The notes under the pieces: model-generated
Told to the model about the DNA's origin: nothing
The model's input: only the letters and a program-made list of their open reading frames with translations
The model's database searches: none
Source of the DNA: Pseudoips prasinana
Taxonomy: Eukaryota; Arthropoda; Insecta; Lepidoptera; Nolidae
Direction of reading: 5' to 3'
DNA length: 64,000 bases
NCBI GenBank assembly: GCA_951640165.1
Contig: OX621257.1
Coordinates: forward strand, 12,473,201 to 12,537,200
In this document: positions 19,632-31,679 of the stretch, one piece after another
Position numbering within the stretch: position 1 is the stretch's first letter
How the letters are laid out: the number at the start of each line of letters is the position of its first letter
Position numbers and translations under genes: made by a program

Positions 19632-22286
19632 TGAAATTGCCTCGGTGGTCTAGCAGTAGCGTGTTGAACCGTCGAACAAAAATTCGTTGAGATTTTTCTG
19701 TCAAGTTTCTCAGTATCAGTCCGAAGTCAGGGAGTTAGCGGTATTATACCCCTGTGCGACGGAAAGCACACAAAGACGTCGGTACTGACATTTTGTCGGT
19801 CGTGTCGCTTTTGGTCCCATCGGAACATGAGAGTGATGCAATAGAAAGTGCCCCTGTGTTTGCGCACACGCCTATGCCCTATCATAAGTCCGCGCTAATC
19901 TATTGAAACTGGCCGTGGACTCAATTCTACCAGGACATTTATTCATTAAAGAAAATGAAAAAATGTGGAAGACGCAGTAAGTAATCTATAGGCAGGCGTT
20001 TAGCGTAAGATGCTTTACTGTGTCACCGGACAATTATAGACGTGACTCAAACTGTCTATCAAATAAACACACACTACAAATGTTTGAATTTGAATTTCTT
20101 GAGGCGCGTATTTACTGGGGACTGAACGTAAGTGAATCATCACGCTTGAGTCAGTGACGCTGAATCGTGAACGCTTGACTACAGTTGTCGCCAGCCACGT
20201 TTATTGTAAACCTACAAACTAATTCCGCGCCATAGGTATCTTTAGGTACGATCCTCGGCTCAAGACGCGCACTTACGTGGAGATGCTTGTGAGAGTTCTT
20301 AATAGAATTATATAAATAACCGGCCAAGTGCGATCTTGACCTGCACATGAAGGGTAACGTGCCATAAAGAGATTATAGTAATGATAAATTTTTAAGTAAG
20401 TAGCAGGGCCGTGTCAAGCGGCACATTATTTTTTTTTACTTTTTTAAATTCAATGGGACCGGCCGGGTTACTATCAAGTCTGAAAACAAGAATACGGCCC
20501 ACCAGTTACCGTAGCATATGATGCTTGCAACACATTCTCCCCGCTCTCCAAAAAGTTCTGGCTTATCGACGCACATGGTAACGGTACTTATCATAATATT
20601 TTTTTATTTTTTATATTGTATCAAAACTAACAAAAAAATATTATTAGTTAGTTGGTTCATTTAAGTTCGTATTATTTAGTTATTTACATGAATTACATTA
20701 CAATCTATATTTCAGTAAAATTATTAGACTTCAATTGATACATTTATCTGGATATAAAATATTTTAATTTTAATAATAAAGTATTAAATGGTGCATGCTG
20801 TGGCTGGTACCAGGAAAAAAACCTTTGTATTTTTAATGAACATCAATGTATTGTGTGTATCCTCTATTGGACGTCCATAAATAAAAAATGCTGTTACCTG
20901 TAGTTTAATATCTAAGGCCGAGGTACTGCCCCAGTCGTGCTGCTCATTGGTTACGAGTATCACAGATCTGGGTAGCATTTGACCCCCAAAGATAAAATGA
21001 AGGAATGAAATTGTGTCCTGAGACTAGCTATTTGTTAGTGTCTTGAATAACGATATTTCCTGCCCATCTTCATTCATTGATAATGTGTAATAAAACTGTG
21101 GCTGATACAGCCTAAAAGATATGGTTATTATAGGATGGCAAACTAGCAACTGGGTCACCTTTTTGTAAGTGATCACCACCGCTCATGGACACTCACAACA
21201 CCAGAAAAGCCGCAAGTGCGTTTCCGGCCTTTAAGAAAGGAATAGGTAGGCTGCTTCTTAAAGGTAGGCTTGCTTCTTAAAATGTCATGCCAGAGCGGAA
21301 ATACCTGCGCAGTTAATAATAATGAAAAACAGCCGTACTAAGGAACTAAATCCCTCTATCGTGAGGCAGTTTACAAACAGAATAAACGGACATCATACCT
21401 ACACTCGGAACAATACTTATGAGACCACTCTTCTGTCTTAACCGCTGAGCCACACATGCAGTCAAACTATGACACTAGGGAACCACTGGTCATACGATAA
21501 AGGAAAGTAAATGGTTCATGTATCATATCTGAGCCGTGGGGGACTAATCAAACGTACAATTTCCAGACTCAGAACTATTAGCTATTTATGGGGTACATTA
21601 ATAGTTAGGTATCCTGTACGGGGTTCGACCCCATAACAAGCGGGCACAGAATACTTCGCTAGAATAGTAAAGACTCAATCTATATATATAAAAATGAAAC
21701 CCGTTTTCCGTTGTCACGACATCACGCGTGAACGGCTGGACCGATTTCACTATTTCATTTTTTATTGTGTTTGTTATTGTCAGAAGAAGGTTCTTATGTA
21801 AAAAAAAGAATTTAAAATTGCGCGGATAATAAGAAAATTTAAGAATACTTCACAATCAAATATTATTTCTAATCTAACCTTAGCGCTTTGGACCTTTTAT
21901 AATGTAACTTTTTTTTATTTGACATAGTATTGACAGATAGCGTGCGTTAATAGTCATCGTTAAGACAGGACAAGGTCTGTCGGGTCAGCTAGTAATAAAT
22001 AAATATCTTGGGACAACTAACACTAACACACTGCCATCTGAACCCAAACTAGGCAGAACTTGTATTATATCAACCAGACTTACTTAACTTAAATATATAT
22101 TATATTGCTAAATACAAACTTATCATAGATAAATTACACCCAGGCACAGACCAACTCGATTGAAGGTTGGAGATTCTGCACTCGAAGTTGTAGAGACCTA
22201 GGTATATTTACCTAGGACAGACCATCCAACTAGGTAGGTCCAACTTCGAGAAGAAGGTCAATCTTAAACGGAAAATAGAATCGAAC
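19632..22286. other. Intergenic stretch with degraded repeats
   Basis: 19632-19900 is a degraded SINE-like repeat; its tail text 'CCCATCGGAACAT' and 'CCCCTGTGTTTGC' recurs around 41630 and 42770. 20319-20350 is a short CCGGCC-repeat remnant. 21140-21330, 21670-21990 and 22000-22120 are repeat-like (including CCGTTGTCACGACATCACGC at 21708). I see no gene. Confidence 0.4.
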
Positions 22287-22740
22287 TTGGCTGGGCAGCG
22301 TTCGGAAACCTACGTAACATCTTCCCGTCCAAAATACCGCAGTGTCTGTAACCATGTGTCAACATACGGATCAGAGACGTGGTCGTTCACTAGGGGCCTT
22401 ATTAGAAGGCTCAAGGCCACCCAAAGAGCAATGGAGAGAGCTATGCCCGGAGTTTCCCTGCGAAATCGAATCAGAAATGTCGAAATCCGCAGGCAAACCA
22501 AAGTCACCGACATAGCCCGAAGAATTGCAAAACTGAAGTGGCAGTGGGCGGGGCACATAGCTTGTAGGCCGACCACGAACCGGAAGACGCAGCGTGTGCG
22601 GACCCTCTACAAGGTGGACCGATGATCTTGTGCGAGTCGCTAGAAACCGCTGGATGCGAATAGCGCAAGACCGGCAATTGTGGAGATCTTTGGGAGAGAC
22701 CGTTGTCTAACAGTTGAAGTCTTTCAGCTGATATGATGCT
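22287..22740 (+). pseudogene. RTE-clade reverse transcriptase C-terminal fragment
   Basis: In one frame to 22625, then with a shift, the plus strand encodes 'YGSETWSFTRGLIRRLKA', 'RIAKLKWQWAGHIA' and then 'TRWTDDLVRVARNRWMRIAQ'. This is the typical last 150 residues of RTE/BovB-type ORFs. It is degraded: the end is frameshifted and the final 'VQQWTSFG' is altered. Confidence 0.7.
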
Positions 22741-22865
22741 TATGGTGATAATGACAGAGCAAATAATCGTGCTCATCCCACAAAGATTTGGTACAGCTGG
22801 GGATCGAACCCACAACTTCTGGCTTAGCAGTCAGTCACTACCACTAGACCAACAGGCAATATTGC
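22741..22865 (-). mobile_element. Inverted SINE head
   Basis: B-box complement GGATCGAACCC with 'AATCGTGCTCATC' downstream, the same family as 25490-25620 (-) and 45549-45668 (+). Confidence 0.5.
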
Positions 22866-22888
22866 AGCCACATTTTTCGATTCCTATT

Positions 22889-23450
22889 TGCTTTTTAGAT
22901 TACACTTTAAAATTCGTGTTTAATAGTATAATCAAGTCTCACTAGTCAAGCAAAAGTAACATGAAACTCCATACCAAATTTTATTAAAATCGCTCCAGCT
23001 GTTTAGACGTGAAGAAGTAACAAACATACACACTCACACACTCACAAACTTTCATAATGTTAGTGTGATAAGTTACGCTGTTTGCTTTGTAGATTACATT
23101 TTGAAATTCGTATTTAATAGTATAATCAAGCCCCACTAGTCAAGTAAAAGGAACATGTAAGGTTACTAAAGCGAAAAGTTTAATGAAATAACGGTTTTAC
23201 CCGCGTTAAACTTTACAGCCTATGTGTTGATCCAAGGTGTCAGCTAACTCTATACCAAATTTTATTGAAATTGCTTCAGCCGTATAGACGTGAAGTAGTA
23301 ACAAACATACACACTCACATACATTCATAATATTTGCGTTGTAGATTACACTTTAAAATTCGTATTTAATAGTATAATCAAGTCTCACTAGTCAAGCAAA
23401 AGTAACATGAAAGGTTACTAAAGCGAAAAGTTTAATGAAATAACCGTCAG
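22889..23450. repeat. Three tandem-like units interleaved with Helitron fragments
   Basis: The string 'TAGATTACA.TTT.AAATTCG' followed by 'AATAGTATAATCAAG' recurs at about 22897, 23092 and 23342. Helitron sequence ('ACACTCACAAACTTTCATAA', 'ACCCGCGTTAAACTTTA') lies between the units. This looks like serial duplication of a Helitron with captured flank. Confidence 0.55.
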
Positions 23451-25480
23451 AAGTTGTCCGCAAATATCGGCTCCGACGTTTAACTGGGTCGGGAAACTTT
23501 CCCGTCAAACTTCTGAGGTATTAGCGAATTCACCTGGTAAGTATTTGGTGTTCTTATGATTTAAATACCTCTGTACCTACCTAAGTACTGTGTTAAATTC
23601 GTTTACGAGGTCTTTCTAGAATGAGATATTAATATATGTACCGTTTAACCCGCGTTAAATAATAAAAATTATAGCATTTGTGTTAATCCAGGGTGTCAGC
23701 TAACTCGTAAGACGTAAAGAAGTAATAAAAATAGACACTCATAAACTTTCGCCTTTATAATATTAGTGTGATGCATCAGTTGTATTAAAATTTTATTTCC
23801 AATAACCATTTTTATCTGAAAACATTGAGGTGGCCATTCCATTTGAAAATTTGGGAAAAAAAATGTGTTAAAAGATGCGTGAGAGAATCTCTATACGCAA
23901 ACGTTCTGAAGTGTTAAAAAATCAAAACAAAACAATGTTATGTAACGCGTAGTTCTAACCCCGCAATATCGCCACATAGGTAATTCTTGAACGCTCCCTA
24001 ACTGCAATAGAAAAAATCTCCCTATAGTATTAGGTACAAAACAATCTGTGTCCTGAGAAAAAATACTGATTGTACAGCAAACTAGTCTCAAATAATACCT
24101 TAAATTGTGTTTCACAATCTTTCGATAGTTTACAATCTCGCGAGATAGATTATAGTCTAACGGTATTTATAATTTTACGGTGACATATATGTATGTAACT
24201 TAGTGCAGCTTATGATTGAATCCGCTTGGTAATTTTGAGGTTGAAAGTGACAGCCTTTTACCCCCAGTTTAGCCTACTACCACCTGGGCCGACAGCTTCA
24301 GGTGCACTCCAAAGTGCACCTAAAGCTTTCTTTATTTGTGCACACGGAGACGCTCAGAAATTAAGCCACATTGGCGGTCACCCATCAAGACTTACCGCGT
24401 GCCTATGTGCTTAACTTCTACCAACTTCTAGCAACTGGCTGCGAACCATTATAACAAAGAACAGCTCTTATTGTGCAGTCGTGTAACCTTCCAAAATTCA
24501 TTGTAATTTGTAGTCGAACGCTCCATCTGAGCATCTTAGCGAGGGTTGGGGCCCTAGAGACTTGTAATCAGGATTTGGATAATGCGACTCATTAGACATG
24601 GCCGTAGGTAGATACTTAACCGTCGAAAGTCATTCCGTTCATTAATTAATTGCCTATTAACTATTTACTGGCTGGATTAACAGTAGGAATCTATGTCAAA
24701 GAACACTCGAATAAGTTAAAGGTGCGTAGTTAATATAGACAGACAAAATCAGTAAAGCATCTGATCTATCGATCTGCATGAACATTCTGAATAATTTAAA
24801 TGACGATGATAAGGCGAACAGTGTAGTTTCTTATTTCAACTTATTTATTTTGAATTCAATTCCAAGAATAATTGGATCATCTACAGGATTTAAACCTGCA
24901 TTCTCACATTTAATTATACGCCCTTTGTAATATAATTGAAACAATATTAATAAATTATAATTCTTCGTCGTATATAAATAAAAAATCGGACTTAAATTGC
25001 AAATTTCGTACCTAGTGAAGACCATGTGCGCAATTTGCAATTTAAATCCGATTTAATAGATTGTTTATAATTAATTAAGTTATGATGTTGATGATTAATT
25101 ATATTGTTAACTAATATTAAGTGTAATTCATGACATAATGCTAATAACATACTTTAATAAGATATTTAGTGACATTAACTTTGATGTAATATTGTAATAC
25201 TTTGCATGCCACATCAGGCAGAACATAGTGAACTAAGCGCCTTTATTTGTCATCTTATATTATACCTACCTATGTTAATAAATGATTTGATTGATTGAAA
25301 AAATAAAAAAAAAGTCCTCCTTGTCGACTCAGACTCCGGGCTAATACTGAGCTTTTTCCTTGGCAGAAAAATCCCAATATCGGTCACCAGCCCAACCCAG
25401 AATTTTAGCACAAGACGTCTGCGATTAAAATAGAAATATTATTTAAATAATATTTAAATATTTCTAAATACATACATATT
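23450..25480. other. Intergenic stretch, no gene seen
   Basis: AT-rich. 23640-23770 holds a Helitron-type fragment. 24983-25053 is an inverted repeat with 22-base arms (one mismatch) and a 26-base loop. 25250-25290 ends like a retroelement 3' end with an A-rich tail. Nothing codes convincingly. Confidence 0.4.
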
Positions 25481-25670
25481 ATAGATAAATTACACCCGAT
25501 GATTCAGAACAAATAATCATGCTCATCACACAAAGATTTGTCCGGGGTGGGGACCAAACCCATAATCTCTTGCTTGAGAGTCAGGGTCACAAACCACTAC
25601 CACATGTCAGTCAAATAACCGTTATGTGCCGATTCTAAAATCTGGCTGCGGAGCACATGTATGACACTAA

Positions 25671-25847
25671 TCACACTAATATTATAAAGGCGAAAGTTTG
25701 TGAGTGTGTATGTTTGTTACTTCATTACGTTTAAACGGCTGGAGCGATTTTTATAAAAATTGGTATGGGGTTAGCTGACACCATAGATTAACACATAGGC
25801 TATAATTTATAATGTTTAACACGGGTAAAACCGCGGGGCACAGCTAG
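25671..25847 (+). mobile_element. Short non-autonomous Helitron, plus orientation
   Basis: Starts TCACACTAATATTATAAAGG after an A and ends with the CCGCGGGGCACAGCTAG terminus before a T: the expected A|TC...CTAG|T arrangement. An inverted SINE fragment lies just upstream (25490-25620). Confidence 0.75.
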
Positions 25848-26003
25848 TAATGATTTTTTTTGATTTTTAAAGTTCTTTATTTTCATAAATCAGTAACAAT
25901 AGTTAACAAGGCCCAGTGTACATAATAACTCCTGGGTTTAACAATCAAGTTTAGTACATGTCATGTTCACCAAGCGCGTTGCTTGTTATACATTTATATA
26001 TAA

Positions 26004-26267
26004 CTAGCTGTGCCCGCGACTTCGTCCGCGTGTTAATTAGTTTATTTCGTTTGTTTTTGTAAAATAAAAGACTTTTTCCTCAGCTACCTGCCAATAAAAG
26101 TCCCGTCAAAATCGGTCCAGCCATTTCAGAGATTAGCCGGAACAAACAGACAGACAGACAGACAAATGTAAAAAATGTTATTTTGGTGTATCTACCGTAT
26201 ATATATTCATATTAATGTAGTAAAAAATATTACAAACAGACACTCCAATTTTATTTATTTGTATAGA
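26004..26267 (-). mobile_element. Non-autonomous Helitron, GCGACTTCG type
   Basis: CTAGCTGTGCCCGCGACTTC at the left is the inverted 3' end with hairpin; 'TTATTTGTATAGA' at the right is the inverted 5' end. A close relative is at 54686-54998. The 3' terminus is the same type as that of the 3.76-kb Helitrons at 28872 and 60179, which could supply the transposition functions in the family. Confidence 0.75.
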
Positions 26268-26833
26268 TGATAATGTTAATATTTAATACAGGGTGAAGGT
26301 TGAGAACAAAACTAAATTAAATGAATGCACACTTTGTGTGAGTGTACATTATGTTGGAACATGACAGCTAGTATTATAAATGCGAAAGTTTGTGAGTGTG
26401 TGAGTGTGTGACTGTGTGAATGTGTACCTATGGTTGTTACTTCTTCACGTCTAAACGGCTGGAGCGATTTTAATAAATTTTGGTATGGAGTTAGCTGACA
26501 CCCTAGATTAACACATAGGCTATAATTTATAAAGTTTAAGGGGCAGCGCAGACGACAGACTATCCGTGACGCACTTTTTAGTCTGTGAAAATAGAAGCTA
26601 TGCAATTACATGCAGTAACGCACACGACGCGCAAAAAGTCCGGCGCACATAAAATCCGTGTAAATTCGGGCAGACCGCACCGCGCCGCGCCGCGCCGCTC
26701 GGCACAACAAGTGTGTGAAAAAAGATTTACGTTTGCTTCAACGCGCGCTAACGCAGACTGCGCACACTTTAGTCGGCAATGGTCGGCAATCTGCATTTGC
26801 TAGGGGTGGACGTAACGTATGCGATCTATTGTT

Positions 26834-26926
26834 ATGGCGCCAGAGGTCGATGAAACGATGTTAATTCAAGAAATACAAAACAGACCAGCAATTTATGATA
26901 CTTCTAAGGCAGAATATCATGAATAG
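26834..26926 (+). pseudogene. Start of MADF-domain ORF of Harbinger element
   Basis: A 30-codon frame beginning 'MAPEVDETMLIQEIQNRPAI' then 'YDTSKAEYHE' and a stop. It fits the first helix of a MADF (Myb/SANT-like) DNA-binding domain, the usual second protein of insect Harbinger elements. After the nested repeat the plus strand resumes with 'WEEVCCYVYS' (about 27450), the next MADF motif. It is broken by the stop and the insertion. Confidence 0.55.
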
Positions 26927-26936
26927 ACATTTAAAA

Positions 26937-27448
26937 AGAAAACCGGCCAAGTGCGAGTCGGACTCGCACATGAAGGGTTCCGTAGCAGCAAGTATTTCAG
27001 TTGATTAAATGAAAGCAAATTGCGGTTTATGACGTATTAAAAACACTACGTTACAGGGGGGGGGGGGGGGGGGGACACTCATTTTACCACTTTGGAAGTG
27101 TATCTCGCGCAAACTACTCAGTTTAGAAAAAAATGATTTTAGAAACCTCAATATCATTTTTGAAGACCTATCCATAGACAACCGACATGTAAGGGTACGA
27201 AAAAAAATAAAAATTGAGTTTCAGTTCTATGTATGGCAACCCCGCAAAATTGTTGTTCTTTTTCTATTTTTGTGTAAAAATCTTAATGCGGTTCACATAA
27301 TACATCTACTTACCAAGTTTCAAGTACCTACAGCTCTTATAGTTTCGGCAAAAAGTGGCTGTGACATACGGACGGACAGACAGACAGACAGACATGACGA
27401 ATCTATAAGGGTTCCGTTTTTTGCCATTTGGCTACGGAACCCTAAAAA
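26937..27448 (+). repeat. CCGGCC repeat with G19 run
   Basis: Starts AAAACCGGCCAAGTGCGAGT and ends GGCTACGGAACCCTAAAAA. It contains 'CGGACGGACAGACAGACAG' and a run of 19 G at 27056-27074. It is a very common lepidopteran interspersed repeat; its class is not clear to me (SINE-like, no ORF). It sits inside the MADF frame. Confidence 0.75.
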
Positions 27449-28084
27449 TGTGGGAAGAAGTGTGCTGTTATGTTTATTCCGCTCCTGTTTGAGTCCAAGC
27501 TTCTAAGGAGCTTCAGTAATCTTTCCGAAAGTATAGGATGTACCCAAAATTCTCTATTTCTTCTTCTTTTCTGTAGTTACTACATGTACAAAATAATACT
27601 TCGCGATCTCTGCACGATTTCCATAGCGTCTACGTCCCTACAACTCTGCCGACGGAATGATCGAAGATGTGCGTCGTGTGCGTTGAATCTGGGAAAAATC
27701 TGCGACCGACTTTATGCGCGCCATGCAGACTATTTGTGCGCCGCAGACTCGATCGCACAAAAAGTGTGCCGTCTGTGCTGCACCTAACGCGTGTCGAACC
27801 GCTGGTACAGCTAGTAACTTTATATAGCGCCCAGTAGAATTTTGATTTGTAAAAGCATCTCATGGGTTTGGTAATTAAGTAGGTATGTCGATTTAATTAA
27901 TAAACTGAGCAAGTAAAACTTTCCCGGAATTTTGGTATGTGGGAAACTTGCGGTAATGCGGAGTAATACGAACATTGAGAGGCTAACGGAATTCGCGGCA
28001 TGTGAAGCTTGGCCTTCACTACCGAAAGAATTTTACGGCTGTAGTACGGATTGCGTAGGAGGTAGATACTTAAATCACAAGGGT

Positions 28085-28675
28085 AAAAACCGGCCAAGTG
28101 CGAGTCGGACTCGCACATGAAGGGTTCCGTAGCAGCAAGTTTTCAGTTGATTAAATGAAAGCAAAATGCGGTTTTTAACGTATTAAAAAAAACTACTTGC
28201 TAGATCTCGTTCAAACCAATTTTCGTTATTAGTTTCTATGATAATGTACATCATATATATTTTTTAGTTTTATCATTCGCTTATTTTAGAAGTTACAGGG
28301 GGGGGGACACTCATTTTACCACTTTGGAAGTGTCTCTCGCGCAAACTATTCAGTTTAGACAAAAATGATATTAGAAACCTCAATATGATTTTTGAAGATC
28401 TATCCAGAGACACCCCACATGTATGGGAAAAATAAAAAAAAAATTTAGTTTCAGTTCTATGTATGGCGACCCCCTAAAATTATTGTTCTTTTTCTATTTT
28501 TGTGTAAAAATCTTAATGCGGTTCACAGAATACACCTACTCACCAAGTTTCAGCAGCACAGCTCTTATAGTTTCGGAAAAAAGTGGCTGTGACATACGGA
28601 CGGACAGACAGACAGACAGACATGACGAATCTATAAGGGTTCCGTTTTTGCCATTTGGCTACGGAACCCTAAAAA
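28085..28675 (+). repeat. CCGGCC repeat, near-complete copy
   Basis: Same family as 26937-27448, with the same ends and internal (CAGA)n run; the G tract is shorter (28297-28305). It is longer by an extra AT-rich segment at about 28190-28280. Confidence 0.75.
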
Positions 28676-28689
28676 TGCAGATGCAAACT

Positions 28690-28870
28690 ACACGTATGGC
28701 GCAGTTGTTAAAATAGTCACCTTCTACTGCCTCTGTGCCCTCGTGTTTCGGGTTCGAACCCTGCGTAGGATAACTATTTGTGTCACCCTATTATAGTGGT
28801 CCTAAGTTTATAACTCTCAACATTTGCTATGTAAATTTTTTGGCAATAAATCTTCTTATATATTATCTTT
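28690..28870 (+). mobile_element. tRNA-derived SINE fragment
   Basis: B box GGTTCGAACCC at about 28750, followed by 'TATTTGTGTCACCC' and an AATAAA-bearing tail. The Helitron at 28872 begins directly after the tail. Confidence 0.5.
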
Positions 28871-28976
28871 ACTAGCTGTGCCCGCGACTTCGTTCGCGTG
28901 GATGTCGGAACTTAACAATGTATTTTTTAGTGTAAAGCGCTGTGGGAGGATACCGAAAATATTTTTTTTATTTAAT

Positions 28977-30489
28977 TTAGTGCTTCTTTATTTTACCTGT
29001 GGAACCATCTGGAGCGTACACAAAAACGTTATTGGGTTTGTTTACGCGTGAAAGAGCTACGAATAGTTGACCATGGGAAAAGCATCCAATACTTAGGTCC
29101 ACCCCCGCAACGGATAATGTCTGGACCTGAGCTTTACTAATCGTCATGGCATAACAGAGACTGACTGGGAATTGCACTCGTTTGAAAGAGAAAGGAAAGT
29201 TTTTAGGAATTATAGGTATCCTTGGAATAAAAACAATATCACCGGCGCCGCAACCTGTTAATATTTCAGCTTCGATAATGTTGCAGATTTGTGACTTTGA
29301 GCCGAGTGCCGTTACAAAGTTTGGGAGGACATAAATTTCTGAGGAGAATTATTGGTACACCAATTTTTAAAACTATTTTGTGGGCTGAAAGTCCGGGTAT
29401 GCTGAGGGAATCCAAAAATTCTACCGGGTAGTGCGTGGCGTTATCTTCTTCCATAAATGTATTTATTGAGCTATATTCTCTACTATTACCGGACGCATGA
29501 CTCAATATTTTGAAATTAATTGCCGCAGCTTGGTCATTGTGGGGAGTCAAAATAGCTCGCTGATATAGCCAAGAACCGGCTTGATTTCCCATGTTTGTGG
29601 TAACTCCGTACACAGAAGAAATTAGCTCCTGCTGTGATGTAACGTAAGATCAGAGATTACCAATCAAAATAACTTTTCCATCTTCTTGTACGGGGTATGT
29701 GCCATCGCCTATTTTTAACAATAAATTGGAAAACTCCTGTGCATTTTCGCAGCCTCTGACTGATCGGGTTCCCTCCTATACTTATAACTATCATTTGAAT
29801 AGCCAATAAGGACCTGTTGTGACAATTTTCACGTACCCTGTCATTAATTTGTCCATCAGTATTTAGTTGTACATGTCTCATAAAATCTTCAGCAAACTTG
29901 TCATGGTACTTTTGCCATAACTATTTAGCGTCCGATAACGCACAAAAGGTCAATAAGATGGCAAACAAATGTCGCAAGCGATGTGGACTATCGCTCACGC
30001 ATGCTTCCGCTAGAGCGTCGTCCCAATGCTGACCTCCAACTAATAAATGGCGTGCTCGCCAAGCTCGGCAAGCGGCCTGGTATGTGGGATGTTCAATATC
30101 ATCCACTTTACGGCGCTCAGCAAAAGACGTAGGTCCTCGCTCTACATGGATCAGACTGTGGGATGAATTCACACGTGAGCACGCCACGTGAACCTGCCCG
30201 CCTTCCTCAAGTCAATTCCAGCTAACTTGAGAGTTTGACTTTGCGATTTCTTGATGGTTATCGCGACACACACTTTTATAACGAACTACAGTATTTTAAA
30301 CTGAAAAGGGAGATCATTTGGCACTAACGGAATACGTGACACGAACACTGTTTCTCCATGGGCGGATCCAGGCATAATAGTAGACTCTATAACATGATGC
30401 AAAGTTTTGACTTGAAGCCTCGTGCCGTTGTAAAGTTTAGGTGGTTTCAAATTCCTCAGAACCACTATAGGTATACCCACACGCAACAT
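28977..30489 (-). pseudogene. Rearranged Helitron helicase (Pif1-type) fragments, copy 1
   Basis: Helicase pieces follow in an abnormal order. First a C-terminal piece (30489-30190): 'GIPIVVLRNLKPPKLYNGTR' to 'VACSRVNSSHSLI'. Fused to it in one frame is the piece that normally lies between Rep and helicase ('VERGPTSF', 'YQAACRAW', 'HWDDALAEA'; to 29921), interrupted by a TAG at 29918-29920 and continuing to 29657. Then comes a second C-terminal region (29613-28977): 'SSVYGVTTNMG', 'LKIGVPIILLRNL', 'MTISKAQVQTLSVAGVDL' and 'SHGQLFVALSRV'. The part with the Walker A (GKT/GKS) and DE boxes is missing. It cannot encode an active helicase. Confidence 0.85.
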
Positions 30490-31679
30490 ACATCCCCTAT
30501 TATGCGCCCTTAGGGGCGGAAAATCCTAAAATCCTGAAATACATATTTTTTATTTTTAACGGAAAGGCCAAATACCAATTTTCATGCTTTTCACTTAAAA
30601 AATTATACACTTTTCATACCAACTTACATCCCCTATTTTACGCCCTTGGGGTGGAATTTCCAAAAATTGTAAAATATTTATTTTTATTTTTAGCTGAACT
30701 ACTAAATAGAAGTTTCAATGCCTTTAACTTCAAAAAATGACGGATTTTCATATAATCGTTCAGTCTCTGTTTTACCCCCTTAGGGTTAGTATTTCCAAAA
30801 ACCCCTTCCTTAGTGAATGCATACGTCATAAAAAGTAGGTACCTACCGGCAAAATTTCAAGTCTCTAACCCCAGCCGTTCAGGCTGTGCGTTGATATGTC
30901 AGTCAGTCAGTTTCCTCTTTTACATGGGTAGGTATATAGATTTGTGCTGAGAAAATTATGAGAGACTAAAATAAAATAAATAAATAAAAAATAAAAAAGG
31001 TTTTTATTCACGTAGACTTTAAAAAAGCGCTTGTAAATAGTCAGAACATGTTTGTAGTAATATAGTTGTATACATTAGATATTATTTCTAGTAACATAGA
31101 TATTTAGGTACATCTTGTATGAAAACATTTATAAAATTTATTTTATTACAGAAATGATATTTAGCTAGCTCGTATCAAGTTATTGTCAAGAGATTATGTT
31201 TAATTATCTAGTTTAAGTCTAATATTTTTACTACATATTGTCAATGGTTCTGTCTATATTAAAGGTATTATTATTATGACGGACCTTGTGTTAATAACGA
31301 CGCGCTTTAATGCTACCACCGGATCCAATGCGCCCCAACTGAGAAGACCCAGCGAAACAAACTCAGTGGGTTCATCTACTACCGGTTTCAACACGACCCA
31401 GTTGAGACGGTCCGGCGAAACATACTCAAGCGGGCATGAACACGGGATTTGGTCCAATTAGAGTAATTATTTAGTAGGCAAACACAATATATGCTCGATC
31501 GGTTGTCTGAATGCTTATTATTTTAGATTATATTTAGGTATACAAAAGAAAAATAATTTTAATTTACTACATTCAAATACATTCAATCGGACAGGCTCAA
31601 TAAAATTCGAATCGTCTGTACATTCGCGTTACAAACGAATCGACAGCACAAACTTTCGATCGATTGACATTATAATTTA

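Larger units (their letters stand above)
26540..27784 (+). mobile_element. PIF/Harbinger-type element with MADF ORF fragment
   Basis: Ends are inverted repeats GGGGCAGCGCAGACG and, reversed, GGTGCAGCACAGACG. They are flanked by TAA on both sides (26537-26539, 27785-27787), the Harbinger target size. Inside is the start of a MADF-type protein, split by another repeat at 26937-27448. The transposase itself is absent, so the copy is non-autonomous. Confidence 0.65.
26366..27814 (+). mobile_element. Helitron interrupted by a Harbinger-type element
   Basis: 26366-26539 is the 5' part of a Helitron of the 25671 type ('ATTATAAATGCGAAAGTTTG', 'AACGGCTGGAGCG'). Its last 27 bases, ending GGTACAGCTAG at 27814, reappear after the insertion. 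The short (GTGTGA)n run near 26395 is an expansion within it. Confidence 0.6.

Noticed and set aside
26312..26605. 97-residue minus-strand ORF with histidine-serine repeats
   Set aside because: It is a translation of a (GTGTGA)n expansion in Helitron sequence.
26578..26803. Overlapping 72-residue ORFs on both strands
   Set aside because: They lie in the GC-rich end of the Harbinger-type element; both are by-products of that composition.
27056..28680. (CAGA)n tracts as a CRISPR or minisatellite array
   Set aside because: They are short simple repeats inside the CCGGCC repeat family; there are no spacers and the genome is eukaryotic.
31276..31461. 61-residue ORF in the Helitron
   Set aside because: The frame is broken by a 4-base insertion in copy 2 and overlaps another open frame on the other strand; it is probably captured repeat sequence.
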